64,000 nucleotides of DNA. Source: Saccharopolyspora endophytica. GTDB lineage: Bacteria > Actinomycetota > Actinomycetes > Mycobacteriales > Pseudonocardiaceae. Every line of letters begins with the position of its first letter. Within the stretch, counting starts at the first letter, position 1. Below, piece after piece: positions 39,276 to 47,966 of this stretch. The stretch is taken from contig NZ_JAGPXE010000019.1 of the NCBI RefSeq assembly GCF_018070075.1, forward strand, positions 33,476 through 97,475, given 5' to 3'. The position numbers were made by a program, and so were the translations under genes. The notes beneath the pieces are model-generated. The model made no database searches. It had not been told where the DNA came from and saw only the letters and a program-made list of their open reading frames with translations.

Positions 39276-40765
39276 CGGGTTCCTTCCTGGTCGCGCTCGG
39301 CGTCGTAGCGGCGGCGCCACTCTCCGGTCAGCGGGTACAGCCCGTCCACCGCCGCGCCTTCGGCGACGCGGGCGGCGATCCACTCCTCCTCGGCCTCCTG
39401 CTCGATCGCGGCGTCGAGCACCTGGTCGAGCAGCACCGGCGGGATGACCAGCACCCCGTCGTCGTCGCCGACGATGACGTCGCCCGGCTGCACGCTCGCC
39501 CCGCCGCAGGCCACGGTGATGTCGTTGTCCCACGGCACGTGCTTGCGCCCGAGCACCGCCGGGTGCGGGCCGCCGGAGAAGGTGGGGATGTCGAGCTCCC
39601 GGACGGCGCTGTGGTCGCGCACTCCCCCGTCGGTGACGATCCCGGCCGCGCCCAGCACCTGCGCGCGCAACGCGAGGATGTCGCCGACGGTGCCACTGCC
39701 GCGCTCGCCGCGCGCCTCGACCACCAGCACGTCTCCGGGCTTCAACGAGTCGAAGGTCCGCTTCTGCGCGTTGTACCCGCCGCCGTGGCTGCGGAACAGG
39801 TCTTCGCGCGCGGGCACGAAGCGCAGCGTGCGGGCTCGACCGATGATCTTGCTGCCGGGCTTGTCGGTGCGCACGCCGTCGATGGACAGCTGGTTGTAAC
39901 CGTGCTTGCGCAGCTGCGCCGACAGCGTCGCCACGGCCACCTGGCGCAGCTTGGCGATGCGGTCCTCGGTGAGCTCGAACGGCGGCTCCAGCCCGGCGGC
40001 GTCGCGGCTGCCCCACGCCTCCGCCCGCTGGACGTCGTCGACCGACGGCTGCGCGCTGAACTCCGGCAGCGGCTCGGCACCTTCGACGACGCTGGTGCGC
40101 AGCCGTCCGGTGCTGTGCTCGGTGCCGGGAACGTCCACCTCGACCTCGACGACGTCGCCGGGCCCGACCACCGACGACCCCGCCGGGGTGCCGGTGAGCA
40201 CGACGTCGCCGGGTTCGAGGGTGATCAGCTGGGAGAGGTCCGCGACCAGCTCGCCGAACGGGAAGACCACGGCCGCCGAGGAGTCCTCCTGGGCGAGTGC
40301 GCCGTTGACCCAGGTGCGCACGCGCAGCGACGCCGGATCGACCTGCTCGGCGGGGATGCTCGCCGGGCCGAGCGGGGTGTAGCCGTCGCCGCCCTTGGAG
40401 CGCAGGTTGGAGCCCTTGTCGGCAGCCCGCAGGTCGTAGACACCGAGGTCGTTGGCCGCGGTCACGGCGGCGACGTGCGACCAGCCGTCCTCCCGCGCGA
40501 CCTGACGGGCGGTCGTGCCGATGATCAGCGCGATCTCGCCTTCGAAGGCCAGCAGCTCGGTTCCGGGCGGTCGCTCGACGCTCTGACCGCTGGTCGCCAG
40601 CGACGTCACGGTCTTGAGGAAGTACGAGGGTCTCGACGGCGCCCGGCCGCGCTGGGCGATCCGCGACGGGTAGTTGAGGTGCAGCGCGATGACCTTGCCC
40701 GGCCGCCCGACGAGCGGGTGGCGCGCGAGGCCGTCAGCCGTGGAACGAGCGGCATCGGTCGTCAT
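39272..40765 (-). CDS. fusion of fumarylacetoacetate hydrolase (HpaG-like) and RraA-type aldolase domains
   Basis: 498 residues. The N-terminal part (about 20-240) is FAH-like: RPSYFLKTVTS, FEGEIALIIGTTARQV, and VVLTGTPAGSSVVGPGDVVEVEV, as in HpaG isomerase/decarboxylases of homoprotocatechuate breakdown. The C-terminal part (about 270-480) is RraA-like with GDVLVVEARGERGSGTVGDI, GIVTDGGVRD (metal-binding Asp, Arg) and VGDDDGVLVIP, the fold of HMG/CHA aldolases. It is the first gene of the operon, 109 nt from a divergent GntR with a palindromic operator. Confidence 0.82.
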   Translation of the reverse strand: MTTDAARSTADGLARHPLVGRPGKVIALHLNYPSRIAQRGRAPSRPSYFLKTVTSLATSGQSVERPPGTELLAFEGEIALIIGTTARQVAREDGWSHVAAVTAANDLGVYDLRAADKGSNLRSKGGDGYTPLGPASIPAEQVDPASLRVRTWVNGALAQEDSSAAVVFPFGELVADLSQLITLEPGDVVLTGTPAGSSVVGPGDVVEVEVDVPGTEHSTGRLRTSVVEGAEPLPEFSAQPSVDDVQRAEAWGSRDAAGLEPPFELTEDRIAKLRQVAVATLSAQLRKHGYNQLSIDGVRTDKPGSKIIGRARTLRFVPAREDLFRSHGGGYNAQKRTFDSLKPGDVLVVEARGERGSGTVGDILALRAQVLGAAGIVTDGGVRDHSAVRELDIPTFSGGPHPAVLGRKHVPWDNDITVACGGASVQPGDVIVGDDDGVLVIPPVLLDQVLDAAIEQEAEEEWIAARVAEGAAVDGLYPLTGEWRRRYDAERDQEGTR

Positions 40766-40773
40766 GACCGAGG

Positions 40774-40785
40774 ATCGTATACGAT
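40774..40785. promoter_or_regulatory. GntR operator of homoprotocatechuate operon
   Basis: ATCGTATACGAT, a perfect 12-bp palindrome, nine nt upstream of the operon's first ATG and in the gap to the divergent GntR gene. FCD-type GntR proteins commonly bind such GTATAC-centred sites. Confidence 0.65.
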
Positions 40786-40878
40786 GACATATCTGATTAC
40801 AATGCGGAGCGCGGCAGGCGCCGGAAGCGGATCGCGCCTCGGGCAAGATGGACCGCCACGTCAGCGAATCGAGGAGCG

Positions 40879-41562
40879 ATGACCACCGACGCAGCGGACG
40901 ACCGCACCGCCACCAGCAAGTCCCAACTGGCCTACGAGTGGCTCCGCGACCGGATCGTCTCGCACCGCTTCACCCCCGGCTACCGCTTGGTGCTCAGCCA
41001 GCTCGCCGCTGAGCTCGGCGTGAGCACGGTCCCCGTCCGCGAAGCCATCCGCAGGCTGGAGGCCGAGGGGCTGGTCACCTACGAGAAGAACGTCGGCGCC
41101 CAGGTCGCCCTGGTCGACGAGGGCGAGTACGTGACCACCATGCAGACCCTCGCCGTGGTCGAGGGCGCCGCGACCGGGTTCTCGGCTCCCCTGCTCACCG
41201 TCGAGGACCTCGCCAAGGCGCGCGCGATCAACCAGCGCATGCGCGACACCCTCGAGCACTTCGACCCGCGCCGGTTCACCGAGCTCAACGAGGAGTTCCA
41301 CGCGGTGCTGTTCCTGCGCTGCCCCAACGAGCACATGACCGACCTGGTCCGCCGGGGCTGGAGCCGGCTGCGCATGCTCCGCGACTCCACCTTCGGCTTC
41401 GTGCCCGGCCGCGCGGTCCGGTCGGTGGAGGAGCACGACCACCTGATCCACCTGATCGAGAACGGCGCCGACTCCATCGAGATCGAGCTCGCGGCGCGGC
41501 ACCACCGCACCGCCACGCTCGACGCGTTCCTCACCTCCCAGCACGCGCAACGCCGTCCCTGA
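40879..41562 (+). CDS. GntR/FadR-type regulator (FCD domain) of homoprotocatechuate operon
   Basis: 227 residues. The winged HTH spans about 18-80 (LRDRIVSHRFTPGYRLVLSQLAAELGVSTVPVREAIRRLEAEGLV) and the helical FCD effector domain follows, with metal-ligand-like residues in ELNEEFHAVLF and EEHDHLIHLIE. It is divergent from the catabolic operon and probably represses it until an aromatic intermediate binds. The ATG follows GAGGAGCG. It converges with iolD, 12 nt apart. Confidence 0.88.
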   Translation: MTTDAADDRTATSKSQLAYEWLRDRIVSHRFTPGYRLVLSQLAAELGVSTVPVREAIRRLEAEGLVTYEKNVGAQVALVDEGEYVTTMQTLAVVEGAATGFSAPLLTVEDLAKARAINQRMRDTLEHFDPRRFTELNEEFHAVLFLRCPNEHMTDLVRRGWSRLRMLRDSTFGFVPGRAVRSVEEHDHLIHLIENGADSIEIELAARHHRTATLDAFLTSQHAQRRP

Positions 41563-41574
41563 CGGCGGTGCCGC

Positions 41575-43437
41575 TCAGAGGTGGTGCCGGCGGGCCGCCG
41601 CCTGGACGTCGTAGCGGCGGCGGGCCTCGCGGGTGCTCTCGCGGTCGGCGACCTCGGCGACCGGGACGTCCCACCACGCCTCGGGCGGCAACTGGGCCTT
41701 GGCCGGGTCGGTCTCGACGTGGACCGCGGTCGGACGCGGGTCCTCGCGCGATTCCCGGAGGGCTTCGCGCAGCTCGTCGTTGGTCTCCGCGCGCAGGACC
41801 CGCATCCCCAGGCTCGCCGCGTTGGCCGCGAGATCCACGGGCAGCGGATCGCCGGTGAAGGCCCCGTCGGCGGCGCGGTAGCGGTAGGCGGTGCCGAACC
41901 GCTCGCCACCGACCTGCTCGGACAGGCCGCCGATCGAGGCGTAGCCGTGGTTCTGCACCAGCACCAGGTTGATCTTGATGCCTTCCTGCACGGCGGTGAC
42001 CAGCTCCGACGGCATCATCAGGTAGGTGCCGTCACCGACCAGCGCGAACACCTCCCGCGAGGGGTCGGCCAGTCGTGCGCCGATCGCGGCCGGGATCTCG
42101 TATCCCATGCAGGAGTAGCCGTATTCGACGTGGTACTGCTGAGAATCCCTGGCGCGCCACAGCTTGTGGAGGTCCCCGGGCATCGATCCCGCCGCGTTGA
42201 TGACCACGTCCCGCTCGCCCACGACCTCGTCGAGCACGCCGATGACCTCGGCCTGCCCCGGGCGCTCGTCGCCCGCACCGCGGGTGGCGGAGTCGACGAC
42301 CTCCGCCCAGCGGCGCGCACCGACCCGAGCGCGCTCGACGTGCTCGTCGGCGACGCGATGCCCGCTCAGCGCCTCCGAGAAGCGGCGCAGGGTGGTGCGC
42401 GCGTCGCCGATGACCGGGGTGGCGGCCTGCTTGTGCGCGTCGATCGAGGCGATGTTGACGTTGACGAACCGCACGGCCGGGTTCGCGAACAGGGTGCGGG
42501 ACGCCGTGGTGAAGTCCGAGTAGCGGGTCCCCACGCCGACGATCAGGTCGGCCTCGCGGGCGAGGTCGTCGGAGATCTCGGTGCCGGTGTGGCCGATCGC
42601 GCCCAGCGCGCACGGGTGGTCGTGACGCAGGGAGCCCTTGCCCGCCTGGGTTTCGGCCACCGGGATGCCGGTGCGCTCGGCGAGCTCGGCCAGCTCCCGC
42701 TCGGCGCCGCTGTGGTGCACTCCCCCACCGGCGATGATCAGCGGGCGGCGGGCACCCCGGATCGCCTCGACGGCGTCGGACACCGAGTCCGGGTCGGCGA
42801 CCGGGCGGTGCACCCGCCACACGCGCTCGGCGAAGAACTCCTCCGGCCAGTCGAACGCCTCGGCCTGCACGTCTTGCGGCAGAGCCAGCGTCACCGCGCC
42901 GGTCTCCACCGGGTCGCTGAGGACCCGCATCGCCTCCAGCGCCGAGGGGATCAGCGCTTCGGGACGCCAGATGCGGTCGAAGTAGCGCGACACCGGGCGC
43001 AGGCAGTCGTTGACCGAGACATCGCGCGCGTGCGGCACCTCCAGCTGCTGCAGCACCGGGTCGGCGGGCCGGGTCGCGAAGACGTCGCCGGGCAGCAGCA
43101 GGACCGGCAGGTGGTTGATGGTGGCCAACGCCGCGCCGGTGACCAGGTTCGTCGCGCCCGGACCGATCGAGGTGGTCACCGCGTAGGTCGACATCCTGTT
43201 GCGCTGCCGGGCGAAACCGACGGCGGCGTGCACCATCGACTGCTCGTTGCGGCCCTGCAGGTAGGGCATCCGGTCGCCGGATTCCAGCAGCGCCTGGCCG
43301 ATCCCGGCGACGTTGCCGTGCCCGAAGATGCCCCAGCAGCCCTCGACCAGCCGCTGCCGCGCGCCGTCGCGCTCGGTGTGCTGGTGGGCCAGGAACAGCA
43401 CCAGCGCCTGCGCGACGGTCAGCCTCCGCGTCGTCAT
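41575..43437 (-). CDS. iolD: 3D-(3,5/4)-trihydroxycyclohexane-1,2-dione hydrolase
   Basis: 620 residues, a thiamine diphosphate enzyme of the acetolactate synthase superfamily. It has GCWGIFGHGNVAGIGQAL, GRNEQSMVHAAVGFARQ with the cofactor-activating Glu, and the cofactor motif LVGDGTYLMMPSELVTAVQEG ending in NHGYASIGG. It opens the inositol-derived ring to 5-deoxyglucuronate. Last gene of iolC-aldolase-iolB-iolD, coupled to iolB by ATGA. Confidence 0.92.
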   Translation of the reverse strand: MTTRRLTVAQALVLFLAHQHTERDGARQRLVEGCWGIFGHGNVAGIGQALLESGDRMPYLQGRNEQSMVHAAVGFARQRNRMSTYAVTTSIGPGATNLVTGAALATINHLPVLLLPGDVFATRPADPVLQQLEVPHARDVSVNDCLRPVSRYFDRIWRPEALIPSALEAMRVLSDPVETGAVTLALPQDVQAEAFDWPEEFFAERVWRVHRPVADPDSVSDAVEAIRGARRPLIIAGGGVHHSGAERELAELAERTGIPVAETQAGKGSLRHDHPCALGAIGHTGTEISDDLAREADLIVGVGTRYSDFTTASRTLFANPAVRFVNVNIASIDAHKQAATPVIGDARTTLRRFSEALSGHRVADEHVERARVGARRWAEVVDSATRGAGDERPGQAEVIGVLDEVVGERDVVINAAGSMPGDLHKLWRARDSQQYHVEYGYSCMGYEIPAAIGARLADPSREVFALVGDGTYLMMPSELVTAVQEGIKINLVLVQNHGYASIGGLSEQVGGERFGTAYRYRAADGAFTGDPLPVDLAANAASLGMRVLRAETNDELREALRESREDPRPTAVHVETDPAKAQLPPEAWWDVPVAEVADRESTREARRRYDVQAAARRHHL

Positions 43438-44321
43438 CGTCCCTCCACTTCGGACGGCGCTCGGTAGAGCGGCAGCCGGGGGTCGACCGGCTGGTCCTCC
43501 CAGGTGCCGCGCACCCACGCGTGCGCGGGGTCGTCGCAGATCAGCCAGGCGCGCTCCGGCGAGGGACCGGCCATGACGTTGAGGTAGTACATGTCGTAGC
43601 CGGGCACCGCCATCGACGGGCCGTGCCAGCCGTCCGGGATCAGCACCACATCGCCGCTGCGCACCTCGGCGAGCACGTCGGTGGTGCTTCCCGGGCCGGA
43701 CGGGTAGACGCGCTGGTACCCGATGCCGGGCGTGCCGTGGGAGTCCGCGATCTCGAAGTAGTAGATCTCCTCCAGCCGCGACTCGCCCTCCCGGTCCTCG
43801 TCATGCTTGTGCGGCGGGAACGACGACCAGTTGCCCGCCGGGGTGAGCACCTCCACCGCGATCAGGCGATCCGCCTCGAAGACGTGCGCCGCGCCGAAGT
43901 TGTTGACCTGGCGGCTGGCCTGCCCCGCTCCCCGCAGCTCCACCGGCACGCCCGAGGCCGGGCCGTAGCGCGCGGGAAGCCGGTTCTCGCAGCGCGCACC
44001 GGTCAGCGCGAACCGCCCGCCGGCGCTGCTGGTCACGCGGACCGAGGCGTCCCGGGGGACGTAGGCGAAGTCCGTGACGCCGGAGAAGACGCTCTCGCGC
44101 CCGGTGAGCTCGAAGACCTCGCCGTCGCAGGACACCGCGCAGGAACCGCTCAGCGGCAGCACGATCCACTCGCTGTCCCCGGTGTCGAACTCGCGCGATG
44201 CACCGGCGGCCAGCTCCAGCACCCGCAGCGACGAGTGGTCCCAGCCGGCGGTGCCGGGGTCGACGTAGGTGCGGTACCCGTCGCGCGCGGTGTCGGACAG
44301 GTGAAAACCCTCGTTGCTCAC
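43434..44321 (-). CDS. iolB: 5-deoxy-glucuronate isomerase
   Basis: 295 residues, two cupin modules as in IolB. The metal site is visible in SSFPPHKHDEDREGESRLEEIYYFEI, the second cupin in GDVVLIPDGWHGPSMAVPGYDMYYLNVMAGP. It converts 5-deoxyglucuronate to 2-deoxy-5-keto-gluconate for IolC. Tandem GTG codons at 44324 and 44321; GGGAG spacing favours 44321. The upstream aldolase gene ends 15 nt away. Confidence 0.92.
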   Translation of the reverse strand: MSNEGFHLSDTARDGYRTYVDPGTAGWDHSSLRVLELAAGASREFDTGDSEWIVLPLSGSCAVSCDGEVFELTGRESVFSGVTDFAYVPRDASVRVTSSAGGRFALTGARCENRLPARYGPASGVPVELRGAGQASRQVNNFGAAHVFEADRLIAVEVLTPAGNWSSFPPHKHDEDREGESRLEEIYYFEIADSHGTPGIGYQRVYPSGPGSTTDVLAEVRSGDVVLIPDGWHGPSMAVPGYDMYYLNVMAGPSPERAWLICDDPAHAWVRGTWEDQPVDPRLPLYRAPSEVEGR

Positions 44322-44336
44322 CACTTCTCCCTCACC

Positions 44337-45218
44337 TCAGAGCAGGGCGACCGCGGCGTCGACCGCGCCCGCGACGTCGTCGTCGTGCGGGTACAGCAGG
44401 CTCCGGCCCACCACCAGACCGCGCACGTGGGGCAGTGTCAACGCCTCGCGCCACCGCCGCTGGGCGGCTCCCGGATCGTCGGGGACCTCGCCGCCCAGCA
44501 GGACCGTCGGCAGCGTGGTGGCTTCCAGCGCTCGGCCGATCTCGTCGATCTCGTCGACCACCGGCACCTTCAACCACGTGTAGGCCGAGGTACCGCCCAG
44601 CCCTGAGGCGATGGTGATCGCGCGCGCCACCGCCGCGGCCGAGAGGTCGTTGCGCACGCCACCTTCGACCCGCCGCGACAGGAACGGCTCGACCATCGCG
44701 ATCAGCCCGCGTTCGGCGAGTTCGTTGATGGCCCCGGCCGCGCCCTGCATGGTGTTCAGCGATCCCGGGTCGTCGAGGTCGAGCCGCAGCAGCAGCTTTC
44801 CCGCGTCGAAGCGCATCCGGTGCAGGTCTTCGGCGCGGTGGCCGGTGAAGCGGTCGTCGAGCTCGAACGACGCACCCGCCAGACCGCCCCGGTTCATCGA
44901 GCCGATGACGACCTTGTTCTCCAACGCCCCGAGCAGCAGCAGGTCCTCCAGGACGTCGGCGGTGCCGAGCACGCCGTCCACCCCGGGTCGCGCCAGCGCC
45001 GTGCGCAGCCGGTCCAGCAGCTCGGCGCGGTTGGCCATGGCCAGCGGATTCCGGCCGGCGGACAGCGCGCCGCGGGCGGGGTGATCGGCGGCGACGATCA
45101 TCATGCGGCCGGACTCGCCCAGCAGCGGCCGTCTCGTGCGCAGCGCGGCGGCCTCGGCGATGGACTCGGGACGTCTGGCCCGAGCCTCGATCACCTCGGC
45201 GATGCTCAGCGCGCTCAT
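44337..45218 (-). CDS. Cgl0159-type (beta/alpha)8 aldolase, probable IolJ substitute
   Basis: 293 residues of a DeoC/DhnA-like barrel typical of actinobacterial iol clusters: MMIVAADHPARGAL near the start, VLGTADVLEDLLLLG, and LKVPVVDEIDEIGRALEATTLPTVLLGGE with a Lys suited to a Schiff base. It most likely cleaves 2-deoxy-5-keto-gluconate 6-phosphate, the product of IolC, to dihydroxyacetone phosphate and malonate semialdehyde. Its start overlaps the iolC stop. Function is inferred from family and context. Confidence 0.75.
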   Translation of the reverse strand: MSALSIAEVIEARARRPESIAEAAALRTRRPLLGESGRMMIVAADHPARGALSAGRNPLAMANRAELLDRLRTALARPGVDGVLGTADVLEDLLLLGALENKVVIGSMNRGGLAGASFELDDRFTGHRAEDLHRMRFDAGKLLLRLDLDDPGSLNTMQGAAGAINELAERGLIAMVEPFLSRRVEGGVRNDLSAAAVARAITIASGLGGTSAYTWLKVPVVDEIDEIGRALEATTLPTVLLGGEVPDDPGAAQRRWREALTLPHVRGLVVGRSLLYPHDDDVAGAVDAAVALL

Positions 45219-46180
45219 GCGCTCAGCGTCGAGCCGGAGTCGGCCGCCAGCACCGCTGCGACCTCCTGCTCGTAGGGCATCGCCGAGGAGCAGGCCAGAC
45301 GACCGGCGACCAGCGCGCCCGCGGCGTTGGCGAAGCGCATGGTCCGCGGCAGCTCCCAGTCGTGCAGCAGCCCGTGGCACAGCGCGCCGCCGAAGGCGTC
45401 CCCGGCGCCGAGACCGTTGACGACGTCGACCGGAACCGGTGGTGCCGCGGTCGTCTCGCCGCGCGTGCGCGCGAGGACGCCGTCGGGGCCCTGCTTGACC
45501 ACGGCCAGCTCCACACCGCACTCCAGCAGCCGATCGGCCGCCTCCTCCGGATCGCGGCTGCCGACCGCGGTCTCCACCTCGTCGAGGTTGCCGACCGCGA
45601 CCGTGACGTGCGCGAGCGCTTCCCGGTACCAGCGGCCGGCTTCGCCCTTGTCGTCCCAGAACATCGGCCGCCAGTCCAGGTCGAAGACCGTGGTGCCGCG
45701 CTTGGCCCGGTTCCGCAGGGCCGCGAGAGTCGCCGAGCGGCTGGGTTCCTCGGACAGGCCGGTGCCGGTCATCCAGAAGATGCGCGCGTCGGCGATCGCC
45801 CCGTGGTCCAGCTCGTGGTCGTGGATCTCCAGGTCGGGCGCCTTGGGGCGGCGGTAGAAGTACAGCGGGAAGTCGTCCGGCGGGAACAGCTCGCAGAAGG
45901 TGACCGGTGTCGGGTACTGCTCGACGGAGCCGACCCACCGGTCGTCGACGCCGAAACCGCGCAGCGCCTGGTGGACGTACTCGCCGAAGGGATCGGCCCC
46001 GGTGCGGCTGATGACCGCGCTGCGGTGACCCAGCCGCGCGGCCGCGACGGCGACGTTGGTGGCGGTGCCACCGAGGTACTTGCCGAACGATTCCACCTGC
46101 GGCAGCGCCACTCCGGTCTGCAGCGGGTAGATGTCGACCCCGATCCGCCCCATCGTGACCACGTCGAACCGATCGCTCAT
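45215..46180 (-). CDS. iolC: 5-dehydro-2-deoxygluconokinase
   Basis: 321 residues of the PfkB/ribokinase family: MGRIGVDIYPLQTGV at the start, KYLGGTATNVAVAAARLG (first signature), and VDVVNGLGAGDAFGGALCHGL with catalytic Asp (second signature). It phosphorylates 2-deoxy-5-keto-gluconate in myo-inositol breakdown. First gene of the iol operon, divergent from an IolR-like GntR; ATG 46180 is the natural start. Confidence 0.92.
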   Translation of the reverse strand: MSDRFDVVTMGRIGVDIYPLQTGVALPQVESFGKYLGGTATNVAVAAARLGHRSAVISRTGADPFGEYVHQALRGFGVDDRWVGSVEQYPTPVTFCELFPPDDFPLYFYRRPKAPDLEIHDHELDHGAIADARIFWMTGTGLSEEPSRSATLAALRNRAKRGTTVFDLDWRPMFWDDKGEAGRWYREALAHVTVAVGNLDEVETAVGSRDPEEAADRLLECGVELAVVKQGPDGVLARTRGETTAAPPVPVDVVNGLGAGDAFGGALCHGLLHDWELPRTMRFANAAGALVAGRLACSSAMPYEQEVAAVLAADSGSTLSA

Positions 46181-46243
46181 CGCAGCAGCCCCTCCATCGG
46201 GTCGCGACCGCCCGGCGGCGGCCGGAGCACGAACATCATTTTG

Positions 46244-46284
46244 TGTACGTGTGCGCCACATCACTGTCAAGATTTGTCCGTACA
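46244..46284. promoter_or_regulatory. inverted TGTACG/CGTACA half-sites in iolC-iolR gap
   Basis: TGTACG (46244-46249) and CGTACA (46279-46284) form an inverted pair 29 nt apart, and each also follows TTTGT. They lie between the divergent iolC and GntR starts, so they are candidate IolR sites. Confidence 0.4.
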
Positions 46285-46315
46285 TCAGGATTTAGTGACG
46301 TCCTGCGTTCTTGCT

Positions 46316-47107
46316 ATGGTCAGCCGCGTGACCGCCGTGCGACGCCGACCTCAGGAACCGAGGTGGGATCCGGCCAGGCAGATCTCGGTCGACCACCGCA
46401 GCCCCGTCCCGCTGTACTTCCAGGTGGCCAGCCAGATCGAGGACGCCATCACCTCCGGAGCGCTGCCCGTCGGCGCGCGCCTGGACAACGAGATCGAGCT
46501 GGCGGGCAACCTCGGGTTGTCCCGCCCCACCATCCGGCAGGCGATCGGGTCGCTGGTCGACAAGGGACTCGTGGTGCGCAAGCGCGGCGCGGGCACGCAG
46601 GTCGTGTTCAACCACGTCAAGCGCTCCTTGGAGCTGAGCAGCCTGCACGACGACCTCACCGGCATCGAGGCCCACCCCACGACGCGCGTGCTGGTCAACG
46701 AGATCTGCCACCCGCCCGAGGAGGCCGCCCGCGCGCTCGGACTGTCCGAACAGGACGAGGTCCTGCACCTGGAGCGCGTCCGCAGCGCGCGCGGCGAGCC
46801 GATCGCCCGGATGCGCAACTACCTGCCGGCCGCGCTGATCAAGCCCGGCGACGAGGACCTGACCGAACGCGGCCTCTACCAGCTCCTGCGTGCGGCGGGC
46901 GTCCGCCTGCACGCCGCGCAGCAGACCATCGGCGCCCGCACCGCCACCGACGAGGAAGCCGACCTGCTCGACGAGCCGCCGGGGGCCGCGCTGCTGACCG
47001 CCCAGCGCATCACCCACGACCACACCGGCACCATCGTCGAGTACGGCACGCACGTCTACCGCGCCTCCCGCTACACCTTCGACCTCACCCTCCGCGGCAA
47101 CACGTGA
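46316..47107 (+). CDS. GntR/HutC-type regulator (UTRA domain), probable IolR
   Basis: 263 residues from ATG 46316, or 259 from GTG 46328. The HTH is at about 25-95 (LYFQVASQIEDAITSGALPVGARLDNEIELAGNLGLSRPTIRQAIGSLVDKGLVVRKRGAGTQV), followed by a UTRA effector domain (RSLELSSLHDDLTG to YGTHVYRASRYTFDL). Divergence from iolC marks it as the probable inositol repressor. TATGGT at 46315-46320, seven nt before GTG 46328, could be a -10 of a leaderless transcript. Confidence 0.85.
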   Translation: MVSRVTAVRRRPQEPRWDPARQISVDHRSPVPLYFQVASQIEDAITSGALPVGARLDNEIELAGNLGLSRPTIRQAIGSLVDKGLVVRKRGAGTQVVFNHVKRSLELSSLHDDLTGIEAHPTTRVLVNEICHPPEEAARALGLSEQDEVLHLERVRSARGEPIARMRNYLPAALIKPGDEDLTERGLYQLLRAAGVRLHAAQQTIGARTATDEEADLLDEPPGAALLTAQRITHDHTGTIVEYGTHVYRASRYTFDLTLRGNT

Positions 47108-47191
47108 CCCGCGAGACCTGCCGGCACCGCGAACGCACTAACGTGCTGGGCGTGATGCACGCTCGCCGAAGCCGTGATTCGTGAGGTTGCC

Positions 47192-47845
47192 GTGACCGAA
47201 GTACCCCAGGGGGAACCGCGCGTTCCGCTGCGCGATCAGGTCCACGACGAGCTGCAGGCCCGGATCAGCGACGGGCGCTTGCGGCCCGGCGACCGGATCT
47301 TCGAGCAGGAGCTGGCCATCGAGTTCGGCATCTCCCGCGTCCCGGTGCGGGAGGCGATCCGGATGCTGCAGAGCGCGGGCATGGTCGAGGTCCGGCCGCG
47401 CCGGCGCGGCGTGTTCGTCCGCAGCCTCGACCGGCAGCAGCTCGAAGAGCTCTTCGACGTGCGCGAAGCCCTCGAAGCGCTGGCCGCGCGCCTGGCCGCC
47501 GAGCGCAGCGACTCCGCCGACGTGGAACGGCTGGGAGAGCTGGCCACCCGCGCCCGCGAGGCGCTGGACTCCTCCGACACCGACGCGATGTCGGAGGCCA
47601 ACACCGAGTTCCACGACAAGCTGGTGGCGGTCTCCCGCAACGAGCTGCTGGCCTCGATGCTCGAACCGCTGCACGGACGGCTGGCCGCCCTGTTCCGGCT
47701 GAACCTGGAGCCGGAGCGGGTCTGCACCGAGCACGCGGAGCTCTACGCCGCCATAGCGGCCGGTGACGCCGAGCGGGCGTCGGAGATCGCCCGCAAGCAC
47801 GTGCGCGCGAGCCGCGCGATGGTGCTCGAGCGCATGGTGCACTGA
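47192..47845 (+). CDS. GntR/FadR-type regulator (FCD domain), likely ureide regulator
   Basis: 217 residues. HTH at about 10-75 (LRDQVHDELQARISDGRLRPGDRIFEQELAIEFGISRVPVREAIRMLQSAGMVEVRPRRRGVFV), FCD helical domain after it with EANTEFHDKLV and CTEHAELYAAI. It lies directly before allantoinase in the same direction, and GTATAC boxes precede allB, the permease and allE, so it probably controls all three. GTG 47192 follows GTGAGG; an upstream GTG at 47174 has less support. Confidence 0.85.
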   Translation: MTEVPQGEPRVPLRDQVHDELQARISDGRLRPGDRIFEQELAIEFGISRVPVREAIRMLQSAGMVEVRPRRRGVFVRSLDRQQLEELFDVREALEALAARLAAERSDSADVERLGELATRAREALDSSDTDAMSEANTEFHDKLVAVSRNELLASMLEPLHGRLAALFRLNLEPERVCTEHAELYAAIAAGDAERASEIARKHVRASRAMVLERMVH

Positions 47846-47892
47846 ATCCGCGCTGACCTCTCTTGACTGGCGGAACCAGCTCGCCATAGTTT

Positions 47893-47918
47893 ACGTATAC
47901 GTTCAAATATACTTTCGT
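47893..47918. promoter_or_regulatory. GTATAC box upstream of allB
   Basis: ACGTATACGT (47893-47902) is a perfect palindrome, followed by an imperfect second copy, ATATAC-TTTC-GTAT (to 47918). The first lies 65 nt before the allB TTG, the same distance as the boxes before the permease and allE. Confidence 0.6.
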
Positions 47919-47966
47919 ATCGTGGAACTCGATCCCTCGTGATCGACGTTCGAGGGAGGTGCCGCG

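Noticed and set aside
41581..43467. Plus-strand open frame opposite iolD
   Set aside because: Shadow frame; iolD on the minus strand is unmistakable and coupled to iolB.
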